Source: an uncultured Bacteroidota bacterium (lineage in GTDB: Bacteria > Bacteroidota > Bacteroidia > Chitinophagales > Chitinophagaceae). Taken from it: a stretch of DNA of 21,095 nt. Positions within the stretch are counted from its first letter, which is position 1; every line of letters starts with the position of its first letter. Made by a program: the position numbers and the translations under genes. Shown one piece after another: positions 8,260 to 15,529 of the stretch. The stretch covers positions 1 to 21,095 of the forward strand of contig CAIZMD010000558.1 in the NCBI GenBank assembly GCA_903933995.1, in the 5' to 3' direction. The notes under the pieces were generated by a model that saw nothing but the letters and a program-made list of their open reading frames with translations, searched no databases and was not told the origin of the DNA.

Positions 8260-8865
8260 TTAAAGCGATTCTAGTATAATATTGCGCCAGCGTACTTTAA
8301 TGCCGCCACCATCATGTATTTGAAGGGCAATAAAGCCTTCGCCTTTTCCAATTTTCTCGTCTTTTAAATGAATCATTTCATGACCATTTAGCCAAGTAGT
8401 TACATCATCTCCCTGAACTTGTATGCGCATGGTATTCCAATCACCCATATTTAGCCATTGTTCGTCTTCTGCTTTGGGTTGAATGAGCCAACCCCTACCA
8501 TAAGATTCATAAATGCCACCGCTATGTGATTTGGGAGGTGCTACTTCTACCTGCCAACCGCTGATCTTTACGCCTTCAATAGAAGACCTAAAAAACACAC
8601 CACTGTTACCATTGGCTTCCTGTTTGAATTCCAAGCTAAGGTTAAAGTTTTTGTATTTACCATTGGTAGACAAATAACCATACTGTTTGTCAGGTCCACT
8701 TTCACAAATCATTTCACCATCTTGTACATACCATTTCTCCGTACCATGAATGGTCCAATTGGAAAGGTCTTTGCCATTGAAGAGTTTTATTTTCTGTGCT
8801 TGAACAACTTGTAAGAATAATACAAGTGCAAACAATAAACTGATTTTTTTCATGAGCATCATCAT
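8260..8865 (-). CDS. DUF1080 / 3-keto-disaccharide hydrolase family protein, secreted
   Basis: 201 residues: Sec signal peptide (mature from about QKIKLFNG) and one DUF1080 (PF06439) concanavalin-like jelly roll. Family signatures are LFNGKDLSNW (28-37), GNSGVFFR (86-93), GWQVEV, GIYE (117-120), GDWNTMRI (141-148) and IALQIHDGG with KVRWRNI at the end. Members act on 3-keto-glycosides made by Gfo/Idh/MocA dehydrogenases, cleaving the glycosidic bond by elimination or hydrolysis. The gene lies directly after such a dehydrogenase, whose TAA overlaps the first ATG by one base (TAATG), implying translational coupling. Three further in-frame starts follow (MMMLMKK), and the start at 8853 (MKKISLL) is also reasonable. 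It is probably periplasmic or surface-located. Lyase or hydrolase activity and the exact sugar cannot be read from the sequence. Confidence 0.88.
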   Translation of the reverse strand: MMMLMKKISLLFALVLFLQVVQAQKIKLFNGKDLSNWTIHGTEKWYVQDGEMICESGPDKQYGYLSTNGKYKNFNLSLEFKQEANGNSGVFFRSSIEGVKISGWQVEVAPPKSHSGGIYESYGRGWLIQPKAEDEQWLNMGDWNTMRIQVQGDDVTTWLNGHEMIHLKDEKIGKGEGFIALQIHDGGGIKVRWRNIILESL

Positions 8866-10193
8866 TAAATATATTTGGTAACACCTGGTACGGCAATCGG
8901 GTAGAATCCATCAGCACCTGGAACAATGGGTGGCATTGCATCCCAAGCATAGGTTTTTGGTTGAATATCTATCCCAGAATTGATGGCCTTATCCCAATCA
9001 ATTACTTGACCACTATAAGTAGCCATTCTTCCAAGAATAGAAGTCATGGTACTATAAGCGCCATTGTCTGCATCGGCAAATTTGTATTCACCTTTTGCAA
9101 TGGCTGCAAAGAGTTCATCGTGCTCAGTTTGATAAGGATTGTTTTCTGTTTTTTTGTTGAATTGATACACTGTATTGCCTTTTGCATCTAGAATTCTTGC
9201 GGCACCTGCCATTATCTTACCCTTGGTACCAATCAACAATTCATCAACCTTGGAAGAGGTTCCTGGAATATGTCTACACTGACTATTCAGAATAGAACCA
9301 TCGGCATAATGGAATTCAACAAAGTGGTGGTCAAAGATTTCACCATGTTCTTTGCCTTTTCTAACCTGTCTGCCACCCATGCCTTGTGCCTTTACTGGAT
9401 AGCCGCCTTTGAACCAGTTGATCACGTCAATATTATGGATATGTTGTTCGTTAATATGGTCACCACAAAGCCAGTTAAAATAATACCAGTTACGCATTTG
9501 GTATTCCATTTCTGTTTGGCCAGCTTTTCTAGGTCTAACCCAAACGCCGTCATTGTTCCACCAGGCTTGCGCCGATGTGATATCACCAATCATGTCTTTT
9601 CTGCTAAACAACTCACGATAGGAATTTTGGTAATGTCTTTGTAAGCCTACTACCACATTCAATTTCTTTTGTTTTGCAATCAGTGCTGTGGCCAATACTT
9701 TTTGAATACCTGCAGGGTCAGTAGCTACGGGTTTTTCCATGAACACGTGCTTGTTCTGGCGAATGGCTTCTTCAAAATGGATGGGTCTAAAACCTGGGGG
9801 GGTTGTAAGAATCACAACATCTGCCAAGGCGATGGCTTGTTTGTAACCATCAAAGCCAGAAAACTTTCTCTCTTCTGGAACTTGAATATTTTTATCCAAA
9901 CCCTTGCCCTCGCTACTGGCTTCGTTCATTAAGTTTTTATAACAGTTATCTAGGTTATCTCTAAAAGCATCGGCCATGGCTACTAATTGAACATTCTGTT
10001 TGCTTTTAAGCGCTTGCATTGCTGCACCTGTTCCACGCCCTCCACAACCTACTAATGCAATTTTAATAGTATCACTAGCGCCAGAAAAAAAGTTTGCCCT
10101 TGTGATCAAAGGACTAGCCATTAATCCACCTGCAACTAGCGAAGCGGATTTTACAAAATCCCTTCTGGAGGGATGGTTGGAAGCATCGTTCAT
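8865..10193 (-). CDS. Gfo/Idh/MocA family oxidoreductase with TAT signal
   Basis: NAD(P)-dependent sugar dehydrogenase-like protein, 442 residues from the chosen start. The N-terminus PSRRDFVKSASLVAGGLMAS is a twin-arginine signal (RR at 10-11), so it should be exported folded with its cofactor. The Rossmann domain begins IKIALVGCGGRGTG (glycine loop 49-56). The family lysine motif is EKPVA (EKP at 153-155), and the C-terminal half holds a histidine-rich segment GDHINEQHIHNIDVINW (224-240) typical of Bacteroidota glycoside-3-dehydrogenase-like members. A longer frame with 40 more residues (to 10313) is rejected because it would overlap the SUMF1-like gene and hide the TAT signal; from 10193 the gap to that gene is 11 bp. 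Next to DUF1080 and a TIM-barrel isomerase, oxidation of a sugar C3 hydroxyl is the likely reaction, inferred from this gene set. Confidence 0.9.
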   Translation of the reverse strand: MNDASNHPSRRDFVKSASLVAGGLMASPLITRANFFSGASDTIKIALVGCGGRGTGAAMQALKSKQNVQLVAMADAFRDNLDNCYKNLMNEASSEGKGLDKNIQVPEERKFSGFDGYKQAIALADVVILTTPPGFRPIHFEEAIRQNKHVFMEKPVATDPAGIQKVLATALIAKQKKLNVVVGLQRHYQNSYRELFSRKDMIGDITSAQAWWNNDGVWVRPRKAGQTEMEYQMRNWYYFNWLCGDHINEQHIHNIDVINWFKGGYPVKAQGMGGRQVRKGKEHGEIFDHHFVEFHYADGSILNSQCRHIPGTSSKVDELLIGTKGKIMAGAARILDAKGNTVYQFNKKTENNPYQTEHDELFAAIAKGEYKFADADNGAYSTMTSILGRMATYSGQVIDWDKAINSGIDIQPKTYAWDAMPPIVPGADGFYPIAVPGVTKYI

Positions 10194-10204
10194 GTTATGT
10201 GTTT

Positions 10205-11167
10205 TTATTTTCCTAGATAATTGATAAAAAACTGTTTTACTTCTGCGGGGCTGGGTTGCTTTTCTGGTTGCAGCAAACGGAACCCAACATTTTTTCCTTC
10301 TGTTAACCACCATTTACTTTTGGGTATTTGCGGATCTCGCTTATTCCAACTCGGATCAGAATGAAAGCGTGCAGCCACCCTTAATTCATCTGGTGTTTCT
10401 TCATAAGATCCACCTTTTAGCGCTTTGGGATATTTAGCTGCTTTTGCTGGCATTATTTTTTCAGGAGCATTATTTACAAAGTCTTTATAGCGCTCTGGTT
10501 CATAATGATCCAGTGTCCATTCCATCAGGTTTCCAAGCATATCATACAAGCCCCAAGGGTTGGGTTTTTTCAATCCAACTTTCTGATACTTCTCTTCACT
10601 ATTATCTAAATACCAAGCATATTGATTCAAAAGTTTGGGATCATTGCCATAATAGTAAGTAGTATTGGTTCCAGCTCTACAAGCATATTCCCATTCGGCT
10701 TCTGTGGGTAGTCTAAAAAAGATCCCCGTTTTTTGGTACAACCATTTACAATACATGAGTGCAGCAAACTGGCTCATACTATTGGCAGGATAGCCTCCTT
10801 CTTTACCCATACCCCAAGTAAGATCAACATATTGTGCACTGGGTCTGGTAATGGCATCAAGGTCTACATTCTGGCTGGTTTGTTCGTCTTTTAAAAACAC
10901 GTCAAATTCATCTCTGGTTACTTCATAAGCACCCATCCAAAAAGCGGGTATTTGAATTTTCTTCTGCGGCCACTCTTCTTGTTGTCTATTTTTTTCAGAA
11001 ATAGAACTCCCTATTAAAAATGATCCGGCTGGTATGGATTGCATTTTAAAAGACAAGGTTGAGCCAGGTATTTGTTGATTGCGCGATGTTTGATTGGTAG
11101 TAGTATTCTGGGCTTGCGATAATAGCAACATAGAGTAAGCGCAAGCAGTTAGAAGCAATTGTTTCAC
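10205..11167 (-). CDS. SUMF1/FGE-fold secreted protein lacking formylglycine cysteines
   Basis: 320 residues: Sec signal peptide (MKQLLLTACAYSMLLLSQAQ) and a formylglycine-generating-enzyme (PF03781) fold. Family segments are MQSIPAGSFLIGS, FWMGAYEVTRDEFDVFL, RLPTEAEWEYACRAG (152-166), NPWGLYDMLGNLMEW (203-217), LKGGSYEETPDELRVAAR (250-267) and VGFRLL (294-299). True FGEs carry two copper-binding cysteines between the GGSY and AAR segments. Neither is present here, and no sulfatase gene is in the window, so sulfatase activation is unlikely. Related non-FGE members act as structural or binding proteins or as other oxidoreductases. The start is GTG; no suitable upstream ATG is seen and the signal peptide begins properly there. 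It lies 24 bp after apbE and 11 bp before the dehydrogenase, so it is probably in their operon. Confidence 0.87.
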   Translation of the reverse strand: MKQLLLTACAYSMLLLSQAQNTTTNQTSRNQQIPGSTLSFKMQSIPAGSFLIGSSISEKNRQQEEWPQKKIQIPAFWMGAYEVTRDEFDVFLKDEQTSQNVDLDAITRPSAQYVDLTWGMGKEGGYPANSMSQFAALMYCKWLYQKTGIFFRLPTEAEWEYACRAGTNTTYYYGNDPKLLNQYAWYLDNSEEKYQKVGLKKPNPWGLYDMLGNLMEWTLDHYEPERYKDFVNNAPEKIMPAKAAKYPKALKGGSYEETPDELRVAARFHSDPSWNKRDPQIPKSKWWLTEGKNVGFRLLQPEKQPSPAEVKQFFINYLGK

Positions 11168-11191
11168 CTTAAAAATTTTGGAAACAGTAAG

Positions 11192-12202
11192 TTAATCCTT
11201 TTTCCAATATCGGTCAAATCCCTTGCTTTTATGCGCTTTTATTTGACCGTTTTCTATGGTGGTAATTAAAACAGATGCTTTTTGTTTGGCTGCCGTTTCT
11301 AGGGCAGTTTTAATGGGTAAAATACTGCAAGCAGTTGCTAACCAGTCTGCCGTTGCCCCATCTCTAGCAATAACAGTAACATTGCGTTGAAAGGTAACCC
11401 CATAGCCCGTTTTAGGGTCTGTAATATGCGCATATTTTTTGCCATTGTGTAAGAAGAATTGATACACATCACCGGAAGTAGCTACGGACATATTTTTCAA
11501 TAATAATTTTTGATCCAATAAGGTTTCTGCTTCCTCTGGTGCATTTACACCAACCACCCAGCCTTTGGCACTTAAGGGGGCATCACCCATGACAATATCG
11601 CCACCGGCATCTACTAATGAAGATCTAATACCTTGTGCTTTTAGTCTCTGAACTATTTTTTCTGCAACAAAGCCTTTGGCGATTCCCCCAAGGTCTAAGT
11701 ACATTCCTTTTTTTAATAAGCTAACCGTTTGATTTTTTTGGTCAATAACCAGTTGATCAAATCCTACTAAAATTTTAGTAGCTGCAACCTTTGCTGAATC
11801 AGGAAAGGTCTTGGTTTTTCTGGCATTCCTCCAAAGCAGACTCAAAGGCCCCATGGTAATGTCAAAACGCTGTTGGCTTTGAATATAGGCTTCTTGGCTT
11901 TTTACTAGTATTTCCATAAGTCCTTTAGAAACAGGAATCGGCCCAATACCTGCATTTGCATTTAAACCACTTAACTCACTGCTGCTATCATAATCACTAT
12001 AGATAGATACCAATGAATCTACTAACTCAAATGCCTTTTTTGCTATTTGTTGGGCATGAATGGAATCTTGGTCAACAAAGACAAGGTTTAAGGGAGATCC
12101 CATTTTATTATCAGAAAAATGAAACTTTTTGGCTTGAGCCCGTGATGAACAGGGTATACCCAATATAGAAAACAATAAAATAAAAAAAAAGGCCAGACGC
12201 AT
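11192..12202 (-). CDS. apbE: FAD:protein FMN transferase (ApbE family)
   Basis: ApbE moves FMN from FAD onto a serine or threonine of exported redox proteins. The 336-residue protein has a signal sequence (cleavage near SSRAQA; the PC at 17-18 is a poor lipobox) and the family blocks in order: MGSPL (34-38), the YSDYDSSSELSGLN segment, DITMGPLSLLW (114-124), DLGGIAKG (170-177), DAGGDIVMG (198-206), TSGDVYQFF (232-240), HITDPKTG (249-256) and DGATADWLAT (281-290), whose aspartate and threonine bind the metal. It is the first gene of the minus-strand group that runs into SUMF1-like, Gfo/Idh/MocA and DUF1080. No FMN-binding-domain acceptor, NQR or RNF subunit is in the window, so its target is unknown. 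It is divergent from the isomerase gene across 41 bp. Confidence 0.92.
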   Translation of the reverse strand: MRLAFFFILLFSILGIPCSSRAQAKKFHFSDNKMGSPLNLVFVDQDSIHAQQIAKKAFELVDSLVSIYSDYDSSSELSGLNANAGIGPIPVSKGLMEILVKSQEAYIQSQQRFDITMGPLSLLWRNARKTKTFPDSAKVAATKILVGFDQLVIDQKNQTVSLLKKGMYLDLGGIAKGFVAEKIVQRLKAQGIRSSLVDAGGDIVMGDAPLSAKGWVVGVNAPEEAETLLDQKLLLKNMSVATSGDVYQFFLHNGKKYAHITDPKTGYGVTFQRNVTVIARDGATADWLATACSILPIKTALETAAKQKASVLITTIENGQIKAHKSKGFDRYWKKD

Positions 12203-12243
12203 GGTATTGTTTGTATCGTTAAATTTAGTGATAAATCAACATC

Positions 12244-13164
12244 ATGGAACGCAGGAAATTTATGCAACAAAGTTTATTGGCTGGCGGTGCCTTGGTAAGT
12301 TCCGCTACAGGATTGGCAGCTTCAGCTAAAAGTAAAATTGGCGAAGATGTAAAACCCTTCAAGTGTAATTATGGTTTCCATAATGGCATGTTTAAAAATC
12401 ATGCAGGTCCTGATTTTATTGATCAAATTAAGTTTGGGCATAGCATGGGTTTTAGGTCTATTGAAGACAATGGAATGATGAGTCGTAAACCTGAGGAACA
12501 GTCTAAAATTGGGGAGACTTTGTCTAAGTTGGGTATGGATATGGGCGTATTTGTAATTGAATACGATAAATGGCCATTACAGATTTCTATGACTTCTGGA
12601 AAAAAAGAATGGAGAGACAAATTTGTTCAATATTGTAAGGATGCAGTAGAAGTTGCCAAACGTTGCAATGCCAAATGGATGACGGTGGTGCCTGGTAACT
12701 ATGAACGCAAATTGACAGAGCATATGCAAATGGCCAATGTGATAGATATGCTTAGGGCAGGCACCGAAGTGTTAGAAAAGCATGGTTTGGTCATGGTTTT
12801 AGAACCCTTGAGCGATACACCGGAATTATTCTTACGCAGAAGTGACCAGACCTATGCCATTTGTAGGGCCATCAATTCTTCTTCTTGTAAGATTTTATAT
12901 GATATGTACCATATGCAACGCAATGAAGGAGATATCATCAAACATATTGAACAGACCTGGGATGAGATTGGCTATTTTCAAATTGGAGATAACCCTGGTA
13001 GAAAAGAACCCGGCACTGGTGAAATGAATTATCAAAATATTTTCAAATACATTCATAGCAAGGGTTACAAAGGGGTATATGGTATGGAACACGGAAATGC
13101 CCAACCTGGAAAAGAAGGAGAGCTGGCTTTGATCAAAGCCTATCGCGAAGCAGATAGTTTTTAA
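12244..13164 (+). CDS. TIM-barrel sugar isomerase/epimerase, hydroxypyruvate isomerase-like, with export signal
   Basis: Xylose isomerase-like TIM barrel (PF01261), 306 residues. The strongest similarity is to hydroxypyruvate isomerases: LEPL with metal-binding E187, YDMYHMQRNEGD (from Y219), FQIGDNPGRKEPGTGEMNY (245-263) and GMEHG with the second catalytic glutamate E282. The N-terminus MERRKFMQQSLLAGGALVSSATG has twin arginines and a hydrophobic stretch, so TAT export is likely. Cytosolic hydroxypyruvate isomerases lack this, which argues against simple glyoxylate metabolism. In Bacteroides a related TIM-barrel protein hydrates the 2-hydroxyglycal made by a DUF1080 lyase, and the DUF1080 and Gfo genes are divergent neighbours here. 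Assigning that step to this protein is inference; 3-keto-sugar isomerase is the main alternative. Confidence 0.85.
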   Translation: MERRKFMQQSLLAGGALVSSATGLAASAKSKIGEDVKPFKCNYGFHNGMFKNHAGPDFIDQIKFGHSMGFRSIEDNGMMSRKPEEQSKIGETLSKLGMDMGVFVIEYDKWPLQISMTSGKKEWRDKFVQYCKDAVEVAKRCNAKWMTVVPGNYERKLTEHMQMANVIDMLRAGTEVLEKHGLVMVLEPLSDTPELFLRRSDQTYAICRAINSSSCKILYDMYHMQRNEGDIIKHIEQTWDEIGYFQIGDNPGRKEPGTGEMNYQNIFKYIHSKGYKGVYGMEHGNAQPGKEGELALIKAYREADSF

Positions 13165-13177
13165 ACTTCTTTGAAAT

Positions 13178-13209
13178 AAAAAAGGCTGTCCAACTGGGCA
13201 GCCTTTTTT
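13178..13209. terminator. Bidirectional intrinsic terminator
   Basis: Left arm AAAAAAGGCTGTCC, loop AACT, right arm GGGCAGCCTTTTTT. The 14-bp stem has a single T/G wobble and A and T tracts at its ends, so it can work on both strands. It lies between the convergent isomerase and lpxD genes. Confidence 0.9.
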
Positions 13210-13227
13210 ATTGATATTAATTGAAAT

Positions 13228-14235
13228 CTATTTTGCTGGGGCAACTGCTTTGCGTAAGAAGGCCCATTGTTTCAAACAATCGCGTGCTTCTACTGCCGGA
13301 TAACCCAATACTTTTTTGCCGTCTTCTACGTCATTGATTACACCAGACATTCCTCCAATCAAGACGCCATTTCCAACTGTTACATGATCCGATACACAAA
13401 CACCACCACCAATGATCACGCCATCTCCAATGGTTACAGATCCTGCTAATCCGCTGCTACCAGCCATTAAGCAGAACCTGCCTGTTTTACTATTATGTCC
13501 TATTTGAACCAGGTTGTCTAATTTGGTGCCATCGCCAATAATGGTAGAAGAAAATTTAGCCCTGTCAATACAAGTGCTGGATCCTACTTCTACATAATTA
13601 CCCAAGACCACATTACCAATATGAGGAATTTTAACCAAGCCTCTACCATCGTCACTGGGTCTGAATCCAAAGCCGTCTGAACCTATGCTTGCATTGGCGT
13701 GGATAATACAATGATGACCTACCACACATCTTTCCCTAATGACTGCACCGGGCCATAATGTAGTATGATCTCCAATATGGCAATGGTCTAGAATAGTTGT
13801 ATTGGGGTAAAGGGTTACGTCTTTTCCAATAATGCAATATGCTCCAACATAAGCACCTGCTCCGGCTTTAAAACCCTTGCCAATAATGGCTGATTTATGT
13901 ATTACGGCTGTAGGGTGTATGTCTTCATCAAATTCAGGAGCATCGGGAACATACATTTCTAAGAGCTTGGCCATGGCCAGGTCTGCATTCTTTACCTTGA
14001 TCAAGGCCCTGTTTTCACCTGGCTCCAATTCAAATTCTTGGTTCACAATTGCAGCACAGGCTTTAGAGCTTTCCCAAAATTTTAAGTATTTCTTATTGCC
14101 TATAAAACTAATATGGTTATTCTGGGCCCTTTCTAATTGCTCAGGTCCTATGATGGCGGTACTAGTATGACCAACAAGGGTTCCCTGCAACACTTCGTTA
14201 ATGGCATCAATGGTAAATGTTTTCATGTCAAGCAT
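13228..14235 (-). CDS. lpxD: UDP-3-O-(3-hydroxyacyl)glucosamine N-acyltransferase LpxD
   Basis: LpxD adds the second 3-hydroxyacyl chain, from acyl-ACP, to UDP-3-O-acyl-glucosamine in lipid A synthesis. The 335 residues comprise an N-terminal uridine-binding domain (to about residue 100), a left-handed beta helix of hexapeptide repeats (about 106-300) and a C-terminal helix. Diagnostic segments are NASIGSDGFGF (181-191) and QIGHN with the catalytic histidine (H247). MLDMKTF offers a second start at 14226. The gene stands apart from lpxC, fabZ and lpxA, with which Bacteroidota lpxD genes often cluster, so it could be the only LpxD or a second paralogue. It ends at the shared terminator and has its own probable promoter. 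Confidence 0.92.
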   Translation of the reverse strand: MLDMKTFTIDAINEVLQGTLVGHTSTAIIGPEQLERAQNNHISFIGNKKYLKFWESSKACAAIVNQEFELEPGENRALIKVKNADLAMAKLLEMYVPDAPEFDEDIHPTAVIHKSAIIGKGFKAGAGAYVGAYCIIGKDVTLYPNTTILDHCHIGDHTTLWPGAVIRERCVVGHHCIIHANASIGSDGFGFRPSDDGRGLVKIPHIGNVVLGNYVEVGSSTCIDRAKFSSTIIGDGTKLDNLVQIGHNSKTGRFCLMAGSSGLAGSVTIGDGVIIGGGVCVSDHVTVGNGVLIGGMSGVINDVEDGKKVLGYPAVEARDCLKQWAFLRKAVAPAK

Positions 14236-14239
14236 TTTT

Positions 14240-14271
14240 TAAAGCTACCGAATTGTGGCTTTTCTAACAAA
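14240..14271 (-). promoter_or_regulatory. Probable Bacteroidota promoter for lpxD
   Basis: Read on the minus strand, TTTG (14271-14268), a 20-nt spacer, then TAGCTTTA (14247-14240), seven of eight matches to TAnnTTTG. This is the -33/-7 arrangement expected for the primary sigma factor of this phylum. The -7 box ends 4 nt before the upstream ATG, which suggests a very short or absent leader. Confidence 0.5.
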
Positions 14272-14286
14272 TGCACAAACATTGAC

Positions 14287-14961
14287 CTAGACAAGGTCCT
14301 TTTTAAATTCATTAATTTCTTCTAACATACTGTCTGCCATTTCCAAATTTTTATATTCAATTCCAAGAGAAAGAAACTTCTTTAACCATGGTTTGTTGGC
14401 ATTCGCTGGTTTAATCTGCATGAATAACCAAATGGTCAGTGCGGTGAAAGCTAAAAAAATAGGAAAACTAATTAACCAGAATTTGATATCATAACTATTC
14501 ACCCAACCCGGAGACCAAAACCAAGTACAATGAAAGGGTAATTGCAAAATGACAATCCTGAGCATTTGTATGGTAGATAGTTTCAACTTTGCAATTTTTG
14601 CTTGGGTATCTAGCACATTGTCTTCATATTTAATGCTAAGAAGAATGGTCAAATGCCAAGTATAAGCCGCCATTGCCAAAATGGTAAATAAAATCACCAT
14701 GCTCAAAGAGATGCTGAAATAGGGATTTTTCCAACCAACGGCAAAAACCAAGCCCCCCAAAAAACCTACCCAAAGAACCCCCAGTAAAAGGGCAAATACT
14801 TTTATGCCAATTACAGGACGCAAACTTGATCTGGCTTTTTGCCCCTGTTGGTTTTCAAAGCACTTAAGATTTAATTGCCATGATTGCATATTTAACAGCT
14901 GTGCTTTATTCAATGCTTGTTGGTATTGCTGTAATAGGTTATCAAGTTCCATGCTTTCCAT
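14287..14961 (-). CDS. Four-helix membrane protein paired with an ECF sigma factor
   Basis: 224 residues of no family I recognise. The first 45 or so residues are a polar helical, probably coiled, cytoplasmic segment (ELDNLLQQYQQALNKAQ). Four hydrophobic segments follow, near residues 51-75, 81-107, 132-150 and 158-182, then an acidic C-terminal tail (MADSMLEEINEFKKDL). It starts 3 bp after the stop of the sigma factor gene, so the two are cotranscribed. That position is typical of a membrane anti-sigma factor, but there is no zinc HxxxCxxC motif or FecR-like domain. A regulator of the adjacent sigma factor is the best inference. M4 is an alternative start. Confidence 0.7.
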   Translation of the reverse strand: MESMELDNLLQQYQQALNKAQLLNMQSWQLNLKCFENQQGQKARSSLRPVIGIKVFALLLGVLWVGFLGGLVFAVGWKNPYFSISLSMVILFTILAMAAYTWHLTILLSIKYEDNVLDTQAKIAKLKLSTIQMLRIVILQLPFHCTWFWSPGWVNSYDIKFWLISFPIFLAFTALTIWLFMQIKPANANKPWLKKFLSLGIEYKNLEMADSMLEEINEFKKDLV

Positions 14962-14964
14962 ATA

Positions 14965-15468
14965 CTATGAGATTTTTGAAAATGATTGTTTTAGTTGTTC
15001 TTTGATCCTGCTAATCTTGGTTGCTACATTGGTTTGTGTTATGCCAAGTATCAAGCCTATTTCCTGATAAGATTTTCCATCTAAGTAAAGTAACATGAGT
15101 GCTTTGTCCAACGCTTTTAATTGGTTAATCAAGAGCTGTAATTGATGTAGCTTTTCTTCTTTTTCAGTCCAATTCTCATTGTCCCCTGCCACTTGAATGG
15201 CTTGTTCATCTAAAGACTCTGGGTTCAATAAGTTTTTTTCTTTTCTATAATGTGAGATGGCTACATTTAGGGCAACCCGATACATCCAGGTACTAAAAGG
15301 AAATTTTGCATCCCAACTGTTTATGGATTTCCAAAGCTGGATTAAAATTTCCTGCGCAAGGTCATCCCTTTTAGATGGGTCTTTACAATAGTTATTGCAG
15401 ACCTTGTACAAGATGCCTTTGTTGGCTTCTATTAGGGTGGTAAATTGTATGGTATCTGGTTGGTTCAT
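14965..15468 (-). CDS. RNA polymerase sigma factor, ECF subfamily
   Basis: 167-residue sigma-70 family factor with only regions 2 and 4. Region 2: NNYCKDPSKRDDLAQEILIQLWKSI, then the promoter-melting and -10 recognition part FPFSTWMYRVALNVAISHYRKEK (about residues 56-78). A short acidic linker leads to region 4: LLYLDGKSYQEIGLILGITQTNVATKISRIKEQLKQ (about 126-161), the -35-binding helix-turn-helix. Such factors switch on small regulons when an anti-sigma partner releases them; the next gene, 3 bp downstream, is a membrane protein suited to that role. There is no obvious SusC or FecR gene nearby, so it is not of the usual TonB-transducing type. It lies 61 bp downstream of the DUF1624 gene. Confidence 0.92.
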   Translation of the reverse strand: MNQPDTIQFTTLIEANKGILYKVCNNYCKDPSKRDDLAQEILIQLWKSINSWDAKFPFSTWMYRVALNVAISHYRKEKNLLNPESLDEQAIQVAGDNENWTEKEEKLHQLQLLINQLKALDKALMLLYLDGKSYQEIGLILGITQTNVATKISRIKEQLKQSFSKIS

Positions 15469-15529
15469 GTGACTACTATCCTATTAATCGCAAGAAGGGT
15501 ATCAAAATCACATAAACCCCCAACTTTTT

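Noticed and set aside
9270..9644. Plus-strand open frame of 124 codons opposite the Gfo/Idh/MocA gene
   Set aside because: It lies fully antisense to conserved dehydrogenase sequence and looks like a shadow frame.
10070..10095. Flavinylation acceptor motif in the Gfo protein (SGAS near residue 37)
   Set aside because: It lacks the leading aspartate and the threonine of the D-x-x-x-S/T-G-A-T motif and lies at the edge of the signal peptide.
10194..10313. 40-residue N-terminal extension of the Gfo/Idh/MocA gene
   Set aside because: It is a basic, low-quality stretch that overlaps the end of the SUMF1-like gene in another frame; the twin-arginine signal starts at the ATG at 10193.
12220..12227. 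Palindromic TAAATTTA as a shared -7 box for apbE and the isomerase gene
   Set aside because: It matches seven of eight consensus positions in both directions, but no -33 box lies at a suitable distance on either side.
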